From NCBI RefSeq assembly GCF_000374305.1, contig NZ_KB894093.1:1178001-1242000 (forward strand): a DNA stretch of 64,000 nucleotides. Direction: 5' to 3'. Position numbers and translations under genes: made by a program. Source of the DNA: Actinomadura flavalba DSM 45200. Its GTDB lineage: Bacteria; Actinomycetota; Actinomycetes; Streptosporangiales; Streptosporangiaceae. This document shows, one piece after another, positions 44,717 to 52,177 of the stretch (positions within the stretch are counted from its first letter, which is position 1; every line of letters starts with the position of its first letter). A model generated the notes under the pieces. The model was given only the letters and a program-made list of their open reading frames with translations, searched no databases and had not been told where the DNA came from.

Positions 44717-44932
44717 CTACGGGAGGTCGAGCGTGCCCGCCTTGACGTTCACCAGTAGTTGCCCGAACTGCCCACGGTCGAGTGCAAGGTTTCCCGCCCT
44801 GGGGTTCTTGGAGTCGCGTACCCCGACGCCGCGCGAGAGTGACGCGACCTCGACGCACGCACCGCCGTTGTTGCTACTGCGGGTGCTCTTGCGCCATGTA
44901 GCTGCGTACTCGTCAATGAGGCTGGTCGTCAT
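44717..44932 (-). CDS. DUF397 protein
   Basis: A 71-residue protein with the DUF397 core WRKSTRSSNNGGACVEVA and VRDSKNPRAGNLAL. Such proteins are almost always encoded beside XRE-DUF5753 regulators in WhiJ/AbaA-type loci and are thought to modulate them. The ATG at 44932 has AAGGAGG about 11 bases upstream. It lies 22 bp downstream of the regulator gene, on the same strand. Confidence 0.9.
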   Translation of the reverse strand: MTTSLIDEYAATWRKSTRSSNNGGACVEVASLSRGVGVRDSKNPRAGNLALDRGQFGQLLVNVKAGTLDLP

Positions 44933-44954
44933 GGCTTCGGGCACCTCCTTCGGT

Positions 44955-45827
44955 CTATGAAGCTGCCGACCCGGTGAGTTCGTCCGCCACTCGCGCGATG
45001 AGTGCTATGGACTCGCCGGGCGGCAGCGATGCGGCGCGCAAGTGGTCGAACATCATCGTATAGCGCTCAACCTCGCGTGCTTTCTCTAGGTACAGCGTGC
45101 CCGTGTGGTACTCGATGTACGCGATCTTGGGATCGTTCTCCGCGAACCCGAGCACGTGGAAGGCGCCAACCATGGCCGGATGCGCGCCGACAGAGAACGG
45201 TAGGACCTGGATCGTGACGTTCGGCTGCTTGCCGACGTCGGCAAGGTGCTTCAACTGCTCCGCCATGACTTCTGGGCCGCCGACAACCCTACGTAGAGCC
45301 GCTTCGTTGATGATCGCCCACACGTGCGGCGCGTCTGCTCCGGTCAGCCGGTCTTGCCTCGCGATGCGTAGAGCTACGCGCTTCTCTACCTCCGCTTCCT
45401 CCATGACGAGCGACGTTTCGTACGCGGCGTGGATGTAGCGCTTGGTCTGGAAGAGTCCCGGGATGAACTCCGCTTCGTAGAGGAAGAGCGCCGACGCGTC
45501 AGACTCCAGTCCCACGTAGACCTCGAACCAGTCGGGGATCGCATCGTTGTGGCTGTGCCACCACCCCTTCTGCCGCGACTCGCGCGCGAGCGCAGCGAGA
45601 AGGTCTGTGGCCTCCTGGCTCGCACCGTAGATCCTCGCGAGCACCTTCGCGTCCCTGGGCATCACGCTGACGCGTGCGTTCTCGATGCGGCTGACCTTGG
45701 CGTTCGACCACTCGGCCTGCTCCGCTACCTCGTCCAAGGTCAGCCCTGCGGCCTCCCTCAGCCTCCGGAGTTCCGTCGCCAGTCGTCGGCGCTTCACGGT
45801 GGGGCTGGTGAGACACCAGGTGTACAT
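44955..45827 (-). CDS. XRE-family regulator with DUF5753 domain (WhiJ-like)
   Basis: A 290-residue regulator. An N-terminal helix-turn-helix (LRRLREAAGLTLDEVAEQAE, WSNAKVSRIENARVS) is followed by DUF5753 (about 95-280, FEVYVGLESDASALFLYEAE, IPGLFQTKRYIHAAY, VTIQVLPFSVGAHPAM). WhiJ relatives in Streptomyces influence development and antibiotic production. Base composition and codon use are visibly less GC-rich than in flanking genes (codons such as AAG, GCG/GCT, TCT and CTT mixed), hinting at a mobile or fast-evolving locus. Divergent from the small-protein gene at 45906. Confidence 0.92.
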   Translation of the reverse strand: MYTWCLTSPTVKRRRLATELRRLREAAGLTLDEVAEQAEWSNAKVSRIENARVSVMPRDAKVLARIYGASQEATDLLAALARESRQKGWWHSHNDAIPDWFEVYVGLESDASALFLYEAEFIPGLFQTKRYIHAAYETSLVMEEAEVEKRVALRIARQDRLTGADAPHVWAIINEAALRRVVGGPEVMAEQLKHLADVGKQPNVTIQVLPFSVGAHPAMVGAFHVLGFAENDPKIAYIEYHTGTLYLEKAREVERYTMMFDHLRAASLPPGESIALIARVADELTGSAAS

Positions 45828-45905
45828 GACAGTCGCAGTCTGCCAGGAGCTAAGTACACGTGGTGAGTGAACCGGGAAGGTCGCGACTGAGAGTCGGGTG
45901 AGCGC

Positions 45906-46310
45906 ATGGGGCTTCACAGGAAGAGCGGGAGGCGGCGGGCGCAGGCAATGGACGTGCCGCGTGAGACGGGCGGGGAACGTGAACACGGTTCGGCTGGTCT
46001 GTCGGCGCGTGATGCGGCGGGGCACCTCGCGAATCTGGCGGGTCAGTTCGGTGGTGTACCGAACGTCACGACGTGGATGACGGGTCGTGACGCCTGGCCG
46101 AAGTTGTTCGTGCGGCGGTTGACCGCCCCGGTGCGCACGGTCGCCGTCCTGTGCCTCCACCGCGCGGGGAACGCCGTCTATACGTGGTCGGACGGGGCAG
46201 CGCTGGCCTCGGTCGGCGCGGTGGAGCGCGCGGCCTCCGTCGTCTTGGAGGACCTGTACCCCGGTGGGCTGGCTCCGGGTCGTCCGGTGGGGGGTGACCG
46301 GTGGTGGTGA
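45906..46310 (+). CDS. Hypothetical protein of the WhiJ/AbaA-type locus (134 aa)
   Basis: Not recognised. The central part is basic/aromatic (NVTTWMTGRDAWPKLFVRRL) followed by a hydrophobic segment (VRTVAVLCLHRAGNAVYTW). No known domain. The start is uncertain: ATG at 45906 or ATG at 45948 (MDVPRETGG). It overlaps the ATPase gene by 10 bases, so the two are probably translated together. Confidence 0.55.
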   Translation: MGLHRKSGRRRAQAMDVPRETGGEREHGSAGLSARDAAGHLANLAGQFGGVPNVTTWMTGRDAWPKLFVRRLTAPVRTVAVLCLHRAGNAVYTWSDGAALASVGAVERAASVVLEDLYPGGLAPGRPVGGDRWW

Positions 46311-46732
46311 CGTTCGGGGTGGCGCCCGAACCGCTGGGCTGGGTGGAGCCGCTTCGGTTGCTGGAGCCGGTGGGTGATCTGCGGTTTCTGCGGCGGGCGG
46401 TGGGTCGGTGGGTCGGTGCCTGGTGCGGTTCGTTGGTGGCTGAGCGGGCGGCGTGGGCGGTGAGCGAGCTTGCGGGTAACGCGGTGCGGCACGGCGGGGG
46501 GCTGGCGGCTGTCCGGGTTTACCCGGCGGCGGCGGGGCTGGTGGTCGAGGTCTGTGACGGGGCGGCGGGGGTGTTGCCGGTGCTGGGGCGTCTGGACGAC
46601 GTGCTGGCCGAGAGCGGGCGGGGTCTGGCGATGCTGGCGGCGGTGGCCGTTGATCTGGGCTGGTCTTCGGGGGTGTCGGAGAAATCGGTGTGGGTCGTGT
46701 TGGACGCGGCCGACATGACGGGAGCGGTGTGA
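46301..46732 (+). CDS. HATPase_c (RsbW/AbaA-like) ATP-binding regulatory protein
   Basis: A 143-residue Bergerat-fold protein with an intact N-box (AWAVSELAGNAVRHGGG), G1 box (VEVCDGAAG) and G2 box (ESGRGLAMLAAVA). These proteins resemble anti-sigma kinases and occur in actinomycete WhiJ/AbaA loci, where they may phosphorylate or sequester a partner regulator. GTG start at 46301 inside the end of the upstream gene. Confidence 0.85.
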   Translation: MVVTFGVAPEPLGWVEPLRLLEPVGDLRFLRRAVGRWVGAWCGSLVAERAAWAVSELAGNAVRHGGGLAAVRVYPAAAGLVVEVCDGAAGVLPVLGRLDDVLAESGRGLAMLAAVAVDLGWSSGVSEKSVWVVLDAADMTGAV

Positions 46733-46782
46733 GCCGTCCCGTTCTGCCTGGTGGTCGATCACTTCAAGAGAGGAAAGGCGAC

Positions 46783-46968
46783 GTGAGCGGTTATCGCGAG
46801 TTCATGAAGACGAGTGAGGTCGCGCGGCTGTTCGGCGTGACCCCGTACACGGTGGTGCGGTGGACGCGGCGGGGGTTCCTGTCGCCGGGGCGCACTCCGG
46901 CCGGGCATCTGCGGTTCGACCGTGCGGAGGTCTTGCGACTGTTCCGCGACGGGGCGGGTGAGGGATGA
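46783..46968 (+). CDS. BldC-like MerR-type DNA-binding protein
   Basis: A 61-residue protein consisting solely of a winged helix of the BldC/excisionase type: MKTSEVARLFGVTPYTVVRW, TRRGFLSPGRTPAGHLRF and DRAEVLRLF. BldC itself controls entry into sporulation in Streptomyces; this may be a paralogue. GTG at 46783 with AGAGGAAAGG upstream. Its stop overlaps the next start (ATGA). Confidence 0.88.
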   Translation: MSGYREFMKTSEVARLFGVTPYTVVRWTRRGFLSPGRTPAGHLRFDRAEVLRLFRDGAGEG

Positions 46969-47354
46969 GGATCATTCCGTTCCGGCGCGAGAGCGAGCCG
47001 GACGACGCCGGGCGAGAGGATGGCGGGCCGGGCGAGCCGGAACCGCTGCGTTCGGACGAGCACCCGTACACGCCGATCGTGGAGGTGCTCGACGCGATGT
47101 GGCCCGGCTACCGTTTCCAGGTGGACGACGCGGCGGACGGGTGCGGGTGGGTCGCCTACCCCAAGGACTACGACGCGGAGATCCGCAAGTGGGATTCCCT
47201 GCCGGACCTCATGATCGCGCTCGGCGGGCCGCAGAGCGCTTCCCTGTGCGACTCGCTGCACTACATCGCGCGGCGGCTGACCGAAGCGCTCTCGGACCAC
47301 GCATGGCGTACCGACGTCCGCATCCTCATGTCCAACGGGGAGGACCCGTCGTGA
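46965..47354 (+). CDS. Hypothetical protein coupled to the BldC-like gene (129 aa)
   Basis: Not recognised. It has an acidic disordered N-terminus, then a compact part with IVEVLDAMWPGYRFQVDDAA, GCGWVAYPKDYDAEIRKWDS and a helical C-terminus. It may be a small partner of the DNA-binding protein, with which it is translationally coupled. A 13-bp terminator stem lies about 115 bp downstream. Confidence 0.6.
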   Translation: MRIIPFRRESEPDDAGREDGGPGEPEPLRSDEHPYTPIVEVLDAMWPGYRFQVDDAADGCGWVAYPKDYDAEIRKWDSLPDLMIALGGPQSASLCDSLHYIARRLTEALSDHAWRTDVRILMSNGEDPS

Positions 47355-47468
47355 CCATGCGTCGTCGTGGCCGTCTCAAAGGGCCGTGACCGAGCCCCAC
47401 CCGGTTTCTGAACAGCGGGAGAAGGGAGTCGAGGGCCCCGCCAAGTTCCTCCGGTGGCTGGGAACGGG

Positions 47469-47496
47469 CGAAGGCCCCGCCGGGGCGGGGCCTTCG
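47469..47496. terminator. Bidirectional hairpin terminator
   Basis: CGAAGGCCCCGCC and GGCGGGGCCTTCG form a perfect 13-bp stem with a 2-base loop, between the plus-strand regulatory genes and the minus-strand bldG operon. Confidence 0.8.
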
Positions 47497-47519
47497 GGTG
47501 GCTGCGGGAGGGGCGCGGT

Positions 47520-47999
47520 CTAGGAGGCCGCGACCGTGTCGGCCGGCCAGCTCATGCGGATCTGGACGCCCTTCGGCGTCGCGGAGACGTCCACATCGTC
47601 GGCCAGGCCCGCGATGACGGCGAGGCCGAGATCGACCGTGCCGTCCGCCAGGGCGAAGTCGAGATCCTCTGGCGTGTTCAGCTCGTCCGGAGTGTTGGCG
47701 ACGGCGAGATCCGCCGCCGTGCCCGGCCCGGTGACGGCGGCGTCATCACCGGGGACGGCATCGTGCACCGTCACCTCGAAACGTCCGTCGGCGGCCTTCA
47801 ACTCCAGCCGGACGGGCTCGTCCGGGCAGGTCGTGCGGTGCGCCTCCACGGCTCGCGAGCATGCCTCGCCGACCGCCAGCCGGACCTCGTCCAGCAGGGT
47901 CTCGTCCACGCCACCGCGGCGGGCCACCGCCGTGACGATCAGACGGGCCGTGCGGACGTGCACCGGCAGCGCACTGAATTCGAGTTCAACGATCGCCAT
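47520..47999 (-). CDS. Anti-sigma-factor-like HATPase, partner of BldG
   Basis: A 159-residue RsbW-like protein encoded 12 bp after the BldG gene, matching the bldG-apgA arrangement of Streptomyces coelicolor. The predicted role is sigma-factor sequestration relieved by dephosphorylated BldG. The N-box reads LAVGEACSRAVEAH: the usual ATP/Mg-binding Asn (ExxxNAxxH) is Arg, and the G2 box is reduced to VDLGLAVIAGLAD. Kinase activity may therefore be weak or lost, or this may be typical of the subfamily. Confidence 0.85.
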   Translation of the reverse strand: MAIVELEFSALPVHVRTARLIVTAVARRGGVDETLLDEVRLAVGEACSRAVEAHRTTCPDEPVRLELKAADGRFEVTVHDAVPGDDAAVTGPGTAADLAVANTPDELNTPEDLDFALADGTVDLGLAVIAGLADDVDVSATPKGVQIRMSWPADTVAAS

Positions 48000-48011
48000 C
48001 GCTGCGGGCGC

Positions 48012-48365
48012 CTAGCCGGCGCTCTTGCGCTTCTCCTCGGCTTCGGCGATCGAGGTGTGAATGCCGAAGACCTTGGTCAGCCCCGTGATCCGGAAGATCT
48101 TGAGGATGCGCTCCTGCGTGCAGACGAGTTCCAGCGAACCGTCGTGCGCGCGGACGCGCTTCAGCCCGCCGACCAGCACGCCGAGGCCGGTCGAGTCGAG
48201 GAACTCGACCTTCTCCATGTCCACCAGGAGGTGGAACTTGCCCTTGTTCACCAGGTCGATCAGCTTCTCGCGAAGCTTCGGCGCCGTGTAGACGTCGATC
48301 TCGCCCTCCACCGTGATGACGGTGACACCGTCGTCGGTGGTGTAGTCGTTCACCTTCAGGTCCAC
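48012..48365 (-). CDS. bldG: STAS-domain anti-sigma-factor antagonist BldG
   Basis: A 117-residue protein closely matching Streptomyces Bld[61 protein letters not shown] and [19 protein letters not shown]. Ser58 in LDSTGLG is the phosphorylation site. BldG governs aerial-hypha formation, antibiotic production and stress response in Streptomyces. GTG at 48365 with GGAGG upstream. It is divergent from the helicase gene, as in S. coelicolor. Confidence 0.95.
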   Translation of the reverse strand: MDLKVNDYTTDDGVTVITVEGEIDVYTAPKLREKLIDLVNKGKFHLLVDMEKVEFLDSTGLGVLVGGLKRVRAHDGSLELVCTQERILKIFRITGLTKVFGIHTSIAEAEEKRKSAG

Positions 48366-48616
48366 AGATCCTCCAGCGCCGTACAAGCCATCTGTTCCCG
48401 CGCGCCCAGGACTGCGCTGCGGCGGCCCGGGGCGGACGGAACTCCGTCGGAATTCAACCACGCTCCGGCTCCGTAGAAGCACGTTACCGTCCAGTCGGGC
48501 GAAAGTTCGTGCCGTCCCGTCTGACCTGGCGATCTACGGGGCATGGCAGGGGGAACGAGGCCACCGGAGCCAGGGCGTTCCCAGGGTTTTGCCCATGCTG
48601 GCAGACTGAAAACCTG

Positions 48617-50917
48617 ATGGCCGCCCAAAGATCTTCCACTCCCCTTGACCGGCTCCTTGCCGACCCCGGCCGCCGCGACCGCATCACCCACGTGCAGGAC
48701 GTTCCCGCACGTCCGGGCCGCCGCGCGGCCTGGCCCGCGTGGGCTCCGGAGCTCCTCGTGCGCCGTCTGGCGGCGGCCGGCATCGACGCGCCCTGGCAGC
48801 ACCAGGCCGACGCCGCCGAGCACGCGCACGCGGGCCGGTCGGTGATCCTCGCCACCGGCACCGCGTCCGGCAAGTCGCTCGCCTACCTGCTGCCGTCGAT
48901 CGCCGCGATCTACGCCGACGAACCCCGCGACGAGGGCACCGTCCTCTACCTGTCGCCCACCAAGGCCCTCGCCGCCGACCAGGTCCGCGCCGTCCGCGCA
49001 CTGCGGCTCACCCGCGTCCGCGCCGCCGCCTACGACGGCGACACCCCCCGCGACGAACGCACCTGGGTACGGCAGCACGCGAACTACGTCCTGACCAATC
49101 CCGACATGCTGCACCGGTCGATCCTGCCCGGCCACGCCCGCTGGGGCGGCTTCCTGCGCCGCCTCCGCTACGTAGTCATCGACGAGGCGCACGGCTACCG
49201 GGGCGTGTTCGGCTCCCACGTCGCGCAGATCCTGCGCCGGCTCCGCCGCGTCTGCGCCCGCTACGGGACGACGCCGACGTTCGTCCTGGCGTCCGCCACC
49301 ACGTCCGACCCCGCCGCCACCGCCGCCCGGCTCACCGGCGTGCCCGTCGTCGCCGTCGACGCCGACGCCTCCCCGCGCGGCCCCGCCACGTTCGCGCTCT
49401 GGGAACCGCCGCTGACCGAGCTGCGCGGCGAGCGCGGCGCCCCCGTCCGCCGCACCGCGACCGCCGAGGCCGCCGACCTGCTCGCCGACCTGGTCGTCGA
49501 GGACGTGCAGACGCTCGCGTTCGTCCGCTCCCGGCGCGGCGCCGAATCCGTCGCCCTCAGCGCGAAACGGGCGCTCGCGGACGTCGCGCCCGACCTCGCC
49601 GGGCAGGTCGCCGCCTACCGCGCCGGATACCTCCCCGAAGAGCGGCGCGCCCTCGAAGAGTCCCTGCGCGCGCGGGACCTCGTCGGGCTCGCCAGCACCA
49701 ACGCCCTCGAACTCGGCGTCGACGTCTCCGGGCTCGACGCCGTCCTCATCTGCGGCTGGCCCGGCACGCGCGCGTCCCTGTGGCAGCAGGCGGGCCGCGC
49801 CGGACGCTCCGGACAGGCCGCGCTCGCCGTCCTCATCGCCCGCGACGACCCCCTCGACACCTTCCTCGTCCACCACCCCGAGGCGATCTTCGGTTCGCCG
49901 GTCGAGACGACCGTCCTCGACCCGGACAACCCCTACGTCCTGGAACCGCACCTGTGCGCGGCGGCGTCCGAACTGCCGCTCACCGACGCCGACGCCGACC
50001 TCTTCGGCCCCCGCACCGCCGACCTGCTGCCCGACCTCGTCCGGCGCGGCCTGCTCCGGCACCGGCCGACCGGCTGGTACTGGACGCGCCGCGACCGCGC
50101 CACCGACCTCGCCGACATCCGCGGCGCGGGCGGCGCGCCCGTCCAGGTCGTCGAGAGCGGCACCGGGCGGCTGCTCGGCACCGTGGACGAGGCGTCCGCG
50201 CACACCACCGTGCACGAGGGCGCCGTCTACCTGCACCAGGGCGACTCGTTCATCGTCCAGACGCTCGACCTGGACGATTCGGTCGCGCTCGTGCAGGCCG
50301 CCGAACCCGACTACTCGACCACCGCGCGGGACGTCACCGACATCCGGATCATCGAGCGGCTGCGGTCGACGGCGTGGGGCGACGCGACGCTCTGCTACGG
50401 CACCGTCGAGGTCACCCGGCAGGTCGTCGCGTACCAGATGCGGCGGTATCCGAGCGGCGAGTCACTCGGCGAGAAGCCCCTGGACCTGCCGCCCCGCACG
50501 CTGCGCACCAAGGCCGTCTGGTGGACGCTCTCCGCCGACCAGGTCGAGTCCTGCGGCGACGTCGACCTCGCGGGCGCCGCGCACGCCGCCGAACACGCGT
50601 CCATCGGCCTGCTCCCCCTCTTCGCGACCTGCGACCGGTGGGACATCGGCGGCGTCTCCACCGCCCTGCACCCCGACACCGGCCTGCTCACCGTCTTCGT
50701 CTACGACGGCCACGAGGGCGGCGCGGGCTTCGCCGAACGCGGCTACGCCGGCGCCGCCCCCTGGCTCCAGGCCACCCGCGACGCCATCGCGTCCTGCGAA
50801 TGCCGCTCCGGCTGCCCGTCCTGCATCCAGTCCCCCAAATGCGGCAACGGCAACGACCCCCTCGACAAACACGCCGCCCTCACCCTCCTGACCACCCTCC
50901 TCAACAACGCCCCCTGA
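48617..50917 (+). CDS. DEAD/DEAH-box helicase with DUF1998 zinc domain (MrfA/YprA-like)
   Basis: A 766-residue superfamily-2 helicase: Walker A LATGTASGKSLAYLLP, YLSPTKALAADQ (Ia), VIDEAHGYRG (II), LASATTSDP (III), TNALELGVDVSGLDAVL and WQQAGRAGRSGQ (VI). A C-terminal DUF1998 region ends with four clustered cysteines, CECRSGCPSCIQSPKCG. Bacillus subtilis MrfA, of this type, excises mitomycin-crosslinked bases; the M. tuberculosis relative Rv3649 also lies beside a tad locus. The start at 48617 (MAAQRSS) is preferred over longer in-frame starts that enter the bldG promoter. Confidence 0.92.
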   Translation: MAAQRSSTPLDRLLADPGRRDRITHVQDVPARPGRRAAWPAWAPELLVRRLAAAGIDAPWQHQADAAEHAHAGRSVILATGTASGKSLAYLLPSIAAIYADEPRDEGTVLYLSPTKALAADQVRAVRALRLTRVRAAAYDGDTPRDERTWVRQHANYVLTNPDMLHRSILPGHARWGGFLRRLRYVVIDEAHGYRGVFGSHVAQILRRLRRVCARYGTTPTFVLASATTSDPAATAARLTGVPVVAVDADASPRGPATFALWEPPLTELRGERGAPVRRTATAEAADLLADLVVEDVQTLAFVRSRRGAESVALSAKRALADVAPDLAGQVAAYRAGYLPEERRALEESLRARDLVGLASTNALELGVDVSGLDAVLICGWPGTRASLWQQAGRAGRSGQAALAVLIARDDPLDTFLVHHPEAIFGSPVETTVLDPDNPYVLEPHLCAAASELPLTDADADLFGPRTADLLPDLVRRGLLRHRPTGWYWTRRDRATDLADIRGAGGAPVQVVESGTGRLLGTVDEASAHTTVHEGAVYLHQGDSFIVQTLDLDDSVALVQAAEPDYSTTARDVTDIRIIERLRSTAWGDATLCYGTVEVTRQVVAYQMRRYPSGESLGEKPLDLPPRTLRTKAVWWTLSADQVESCGDVDLAGAAHAAEHASIGLLPLFATCDRWDIGGVSTALHPDTGLLTVFVYDGHEGGAGFAERGYAGAAPWLQATRDAIASCECRSGCPSCIQSPKCGNGNDPLDKHAALTLLTTLLNNAP

Positions 50918-51345
50918 CCACCCATCCGTCGCCCTTCGCCCGCACTCTCGCGCTAGAAGCGATCCGAATACGCGGCACGCGACGCAACGCGAAGGCGGAG
51001 CGATGCGCACAGGCGCCCCGACGCGCACGCGAACAGGCGGAGCAATGTGCACAGGCGACTCAACGCGCACGGCGGGTGGGCGGGCCGAAGCGCACAGGCG
51101 GAGCAATGCGCACGCGCAACGCAACGCGAACAGGCCACTCGACGCGCACGCGAACAAGCGGAGCGATGCCCAACGCGACTCCGACACGCACGCGAACGAG
51201 CGGGGCTAGACGCATAGGCGGAGCGAGCACAGGGGGCGAGCACACGCGGAGCGAACAAGCGGGGCTAGACGCATGGGCGGAGCGAGCACAGGGAGCGAGC
51301 GCACGCGGAGCGACCGAGCGGCGCGCAAGCCCGGCCGGATAGGGC
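50918..51345 (+). repeat. Degenerate GC-rich repeat array downstream of the helicase gene
   Basis: Variants of GCGCACGCGAACAAGCGGAG and GCACAGGCGGAGCAATG recur about a dozen times between 50985 and 51200. A longer unit starting GGGGCTAGACGCATGGGCGG is duplicated (about 51203-51240 and 51261-51300). The array is free of stops in one frame, giving a spurious Arg/Ala/Thr-rich reading frame. Unlike the array at 526-1300, it does not resemble the end of the upstream gene. No gene is seen up to 51442. Confidence 0.75.
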
Positions 51346-51442
51346 GCGGCGACGCGGCCCTTCGACTCAGAGGCGGAATGATGCGCTGGCCAGGAACAAC
51401 GCCGACAGCGTGGATTTCAGCTCAACGCCAACAACGCGTGCT

Positions 51443-51811
51443 TCAGCTCTGCGGCCGCGCGGACCGCTGGGCGGGCACGGCTCCGGCGTCCTGCCGGGCC
51501 TGCGCGAGCTCCCGCTGAAGCCGACGCTTCTCCAGTTCCAGCGTGGTGATCGACTCTTCGTGCTCATCCCGCAGATCCCGCAGTTCCCGCCGCAGGTCCA
51601 ACGACCGCCGAATCCCGAACGCGGCGACCATCACCCCCGCCACGAAGACGACCGTGACCACAGCACCGGCGAGAAAGACCTGCCACTCGTTCTCGACACC
51701 GGGCACCGCCTCACCGAAGGCCGTGATCCCCGCGGTGTCACCGTTGTCGAGCACGATCGACACACCCACGGCGACAGCGACCACCACAAGCACCAGCCCG
51801 AGAAACACCAT
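51443..51811 (-). CDS. Small LapA-like membrane protein with coiled coil
   Basis: A 122-residue protein. It has two hydrophobic segments (VFLGLVLVVVAVAVGVSIVL; VFLAGAVVTVVFVAGVMVAA), then a charged coiled coil of about 45 residues (RRELRDLRDEHEESITTLEL, EKRRLQRELAQARQ) and a polar tail. The layout resembles LapA/DUF1049 proteins, which in other bacteria organise membrane assembly factors; the assignment is tentative. The ATG at 51811 has GGAGGGG upstream. Confidence 0.65.
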   Translation of the reverse strand: MVFLGLVLVVVAVAVGVSIVLDNGDTAGITAFGEAVPGVENEWQVFLAGAVVTVVFVAGVMVAAFGIRRSLDLRRELRDLRDEHEESITTLELEKRRLQRELAQARQDAGAVPAQRSARPQS

Positions 51812-52177
51812 GCGGAGCTTCCCCTCCGTGTTTCCAGACAACCCGGAAGAACCTCTGCCGACCCGGAGCCTAAACCCAACCCCCACCCCCACCACAATCC
51901 ACCCATCAGCCCCGCACAGCACGCACCTCCAAGCGGGCCGAGAGCGCGGACGACGAAGCGCGCCGCGCGCCGTCCACCTCCGGCAGCGGCACGCCCAGCG
52001 GCTCGACGACGTGCCCGGAGCGACGCCGTGGGGTCGTGGCGCCCGCAAGGCACAGGCGTCCACTACAGGGTCCGGCTCAGGTGCAGCAGGGTCCAGCTCA
52101 AGCGACCGGCACATGCCTCTAACGGGTAATGGCACGGGCCGGTGCCCGCTCGGACTGAGCGCGCCCGCCGTCGAAAT
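51812..52177. other. Non-coding region between the LapA-like and FN3 genes
   Basis: No gene is supported. The plus strand near the left edge is C/A-rich (ACCCCCACCCCCACCACAAT), and a short direct repeat, GGGTCCRGCTCARG, occurs at about 52068 and 52089. Both flanking genes are on the minus strand. Confidence 0.5.

Noticed and set aside
47352..47389. 12-residue basic peptide (MTMRRRGRLKGP) after the 129-aa gene
   Set aside because: Too short, and there is no ribosome site or hydrophobic or conserved feature.
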